A stretch of DNA of 5,895 nt from assembly GCA_903915555.1 (NCBI GenBank), contig CAIWTL010000422.1:1-5895 (forward strand), given 5' to 3'. The position numbers were made by a program, and so were the translations under genes. The stretch is from an uncultured Micrococcales bacterium (GTDB lineage: Bacteria; Actinomycetota; Actinomycetes; S36-B12; GCA-2699445). Below the pieces are notes generated by a model, which ran no database searches, was not told where the DNA came from, and was given only the letters and a program-made list of their open reading frames with translations. This document shows, piece by piece, positions 5,731 through 5,895 of this stretch. Positions within the stretch are counted from its first letter, which is position 1. The number at the start of each line of letters is the position of its first letter.

Positions 5731-5895
5731 ATGGGAGCATGGACACAGGCGGACAACTGGACGGCGGACGTCGTCGACGCCGAGACTCACCATCTCGCAG
5801 AACGGCGGGTGGCCGCCGGAACCGGCACACCGGAGGGGTGGGAGAACACGGTCGCCCTTGCAGAGGCGACAGGGGCAGAGGTCCTCTCCCCTTCG
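5731..5895 (+). CDS. Possible start of an unknown gene, cut by the window end
   Basis: A frame opens at ATG 5731 and stays open for 55 codons to the last base of the window. The product has balanced, protein-like composition (MGAWTQADNW, then VVDAETHHLAERR, then WENTVALAEATGAEV). About 75% of its third codon positions are G or C by my hand count (41 of 55), against roughly 57% for the overlapping arginine-rich frame from 5738. No Shine-Dalgarno precedes the ATG and no other start codon lies in frame back to the TAG at 5653-5655, so the start is uncertain. No family is recognised from this short N-terminal piece. It follows the hairpin at 5662-5678, so it may have its own promoter. Confidence 0.42.
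   Translation, partial: MGAWTQADNWTADVVDAETHHLAERRVAAGTGTPEGWENTVALAEATGAEVLSPS

Noticed and set aside
5570..5830. 86-codon minus frame over the 3' end of the propeller-FN3 gene
   Set aside because: It is Arg/Pro-rich, overlaps the FN3 codons and conflicts with the better coding frame from 5731.

Overview
The window is GC-rich DNA with strong G/C preference at third codon positions, GTG as well as ATG starts, and proteins typical of Actinobacteria: an Stf0-type sulfotransferase, a LURP-one-related protein and secreted proteins with Sec signal peptides. I read it as a chromosomal segment of a high-GC actinomycete. I cannot name the genus. I see no tRNA, rRNA, CRISPR, insertion sequence or phage signature.

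Layout. 1-327 (+) is the 3' end of an Stf0-like sulfotransferase. 387-929 (+) is a complete LURP-one-related (LOR, tubby-like fold) gene with a good ribosome binding site, perhaps co-transcribed with the sulfotransferase. 999-2612 (-) converges on it and encodes a CPA2/Kef-type cation:proton antiporter with a C-terminal NAD-binding TrkA-N domain. A 178-base divergent spacer (2613-2790) with two GC-rich hairpins separates it from a small gene at 2791-3051 (+), predicted to make a secreted or membrane-tethered peptide ending in a two-cysteine motif. 3085-4035 (-) encodes a secreted trypsin-like S1 protease with propeptide and an intact catalytic triad. A 132-base divergent spacer follows, then 4168-5655 (+), a secreted protein whose Trp/Gly motifs recur about every 49 residues (a likely seven-bladed beta-propeller) followed by a fibronectin type III domain. 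A 7-bp hairpin follows its stop codon. A probable new reading frame starts at 5731 and runs off the window.

How the genes work together. No single pathway is evident. The clearest functional group is the divergent pair of exported proteins (protease and propeller-FN3) sharing one spacer, which suggests co-regulation in cell-surface or extracellular biology. The two genes read on the minus strand (antiporter, protease) lack Shine-Dalgarno sequences but have -10-like hexamers exactly six bases before their GTG codons, which fits leaderless transcripts. I do not see a convincing new multi-gene system. The most novel pieces are the small cysteine-ended exported peptide and the propeller-FN3 protein.
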